Shown: one piece after another, positions 63,758 to 64,000 of the stretch
Layout: every line of letters starts with the position of its first letter
How positions within the stretch are numbered: the stretch's first letter is position 1
Assembly (NCBI GenBank): GCA_948144175.1
Contig: CANXME010000213.1
Span: 3,620,501 to 3,684,500, forward strand
DNA length: 64,000 nucleotides
Direction: 5' to 3'
DNA from: Closterium sp. NIES-65
Taxonomy: Eukaryota > Streptophyta > Zygnematophyceae > Desmidiales > Closteriaceae
The notes under the pieces: generated by a model
What the model saw: the letters and a program-made list of their open reading frames with translations, nothing else
The model's database searches: none
What the model was told of the DNA's origin: nothing
Position numbers and translations under genes: made by a program

Positions 63758-64000
63758 ATGGCCCCTGAAGGGAAAGCTACTGCAGACTCACCGGGCCCAC
63801 CACCAGCAACGACTAATGCGCCATCAGCGGTGACCTCCGTCAGCGCCGCTGTCGTTGAGCAGCTAGTCGCACGCATCAACGCTCTTGAGAGCCATCAAGC
63901 AATGAGCGTTGACGGCTCCAGCTACGCCAGAGGAGTTGCTGGACTCCCTCTCCCTAGGGAAGACCGCCGCGTCAACTCCGAGAGGTCTTTCACCATTGAC
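63758..64000 (+). CDS. Gag N-terminus of element I (runs off the window)
   Basis: 81 residues to the window edge, MAPEGKATADSPGPPPATTNAPSAV, then a helical VVEQLVARINALESHQAM. The position about 100 bp after the primer-binding site and the composition fit an LTR-retrotransposon Gag. There is not enough sequence to tell Copia from gypsy. Confidence 0.5.
   Translation, partial: MAPEGKATADSPGPPPATTNAPSAVTSVSAAVVEQLVARINALESHQAMSVDGSSYARGVAGLPLPREDRRVNSERSFTID

Larger units (their letters stand above)
61530..64000 (+). mobile_element. LTR retrotransposon I, 5' end, continuing past the window
   Basis: A primer-binding site TGGTATGAGAGCAAG starts at 63655, right after ATCAACA. Reading back across the MITE copy at 62223-63605, a TGTTGG at 61530 would make a long terminal repeat of about 740 bp with TGTTG...CAACA inverted tips. 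A gag-like frame starts at 63758. The partner repeat is outside the window, so the 5' boundary is inferred, and whether the element is whole cannot be judged. Confidence 0.55.

Overview
The window looks like a repeat-choked, GC-rich nuclear segment of a streptophyte green alga. The host genes are plant-type: a fasciclin-like arabinogalactan protein, a TOM9/TOM22-like import subunit and a 17-exon coiled-coil gene with GT-AG introns. The poly-Gly/PGGAE-rich Copia families resemble, from memory, those of zygnematophycean algae such as Closterium. That genus-level guess is inference only.

Layout. Positions 1-30505 are almost entirely nested LTR retrotransposons, called H, A, B, C and D here. Partial element H sits at the left edge and is split by Copia A (737-8102). 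After a short spacer with a MITE candidate comes Copia B (9103-16450), then a spacer with a foldback. Ty3/gypsy chromovirus C (17309-30505) is split by a reverse-oriented, whole-looking Copia D (22126-29802). Positions 30506-34563 hold a host PAS-domain gene. Just 15 bp past its stop lies a TA-flanked MITE, itself split by a complete pogo/Tigger DNA transposon with a four-exon transposase (34668-37751). Positions 38441-45822 are chromovirus E (minus strand), split by two small non-coding LTR elements, F (43242-44674) and G (42193-42567).

Positions 46000-61200 are host DNA: the fasciclin-like gene (47037-48265, two exons, GPI-type tail), the TOM9-like gene (minus, 49051-49359) and, diverging from it, the coiled-coil gene (50577-61187). 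My exon model for the last reads through 17 exons in one frame (1,022 residues). Its introns hold several partial copies of the neighbouring exons. From about 61530 to the end is a plus-strand LTR element (I) whose long terminal repeat carries a second copy of the MITE.

The most unusual object is element G. It is a 375-bp TRIM whose long-terminal-repeat end, primer-binding site and 93-bp interior together form a tRNA-Glu-like unit. Pol III A and B boxes sit 44 nt apart, and the LTR/primer-site junction lies in the anticodon-loop position. This would be a Pol III-type TRIM analogous to, but different from, the 5S-bearing Cassandra elements. Long terminal repeat pairs suggest that C, D and F are very young, B and G young, and E older.
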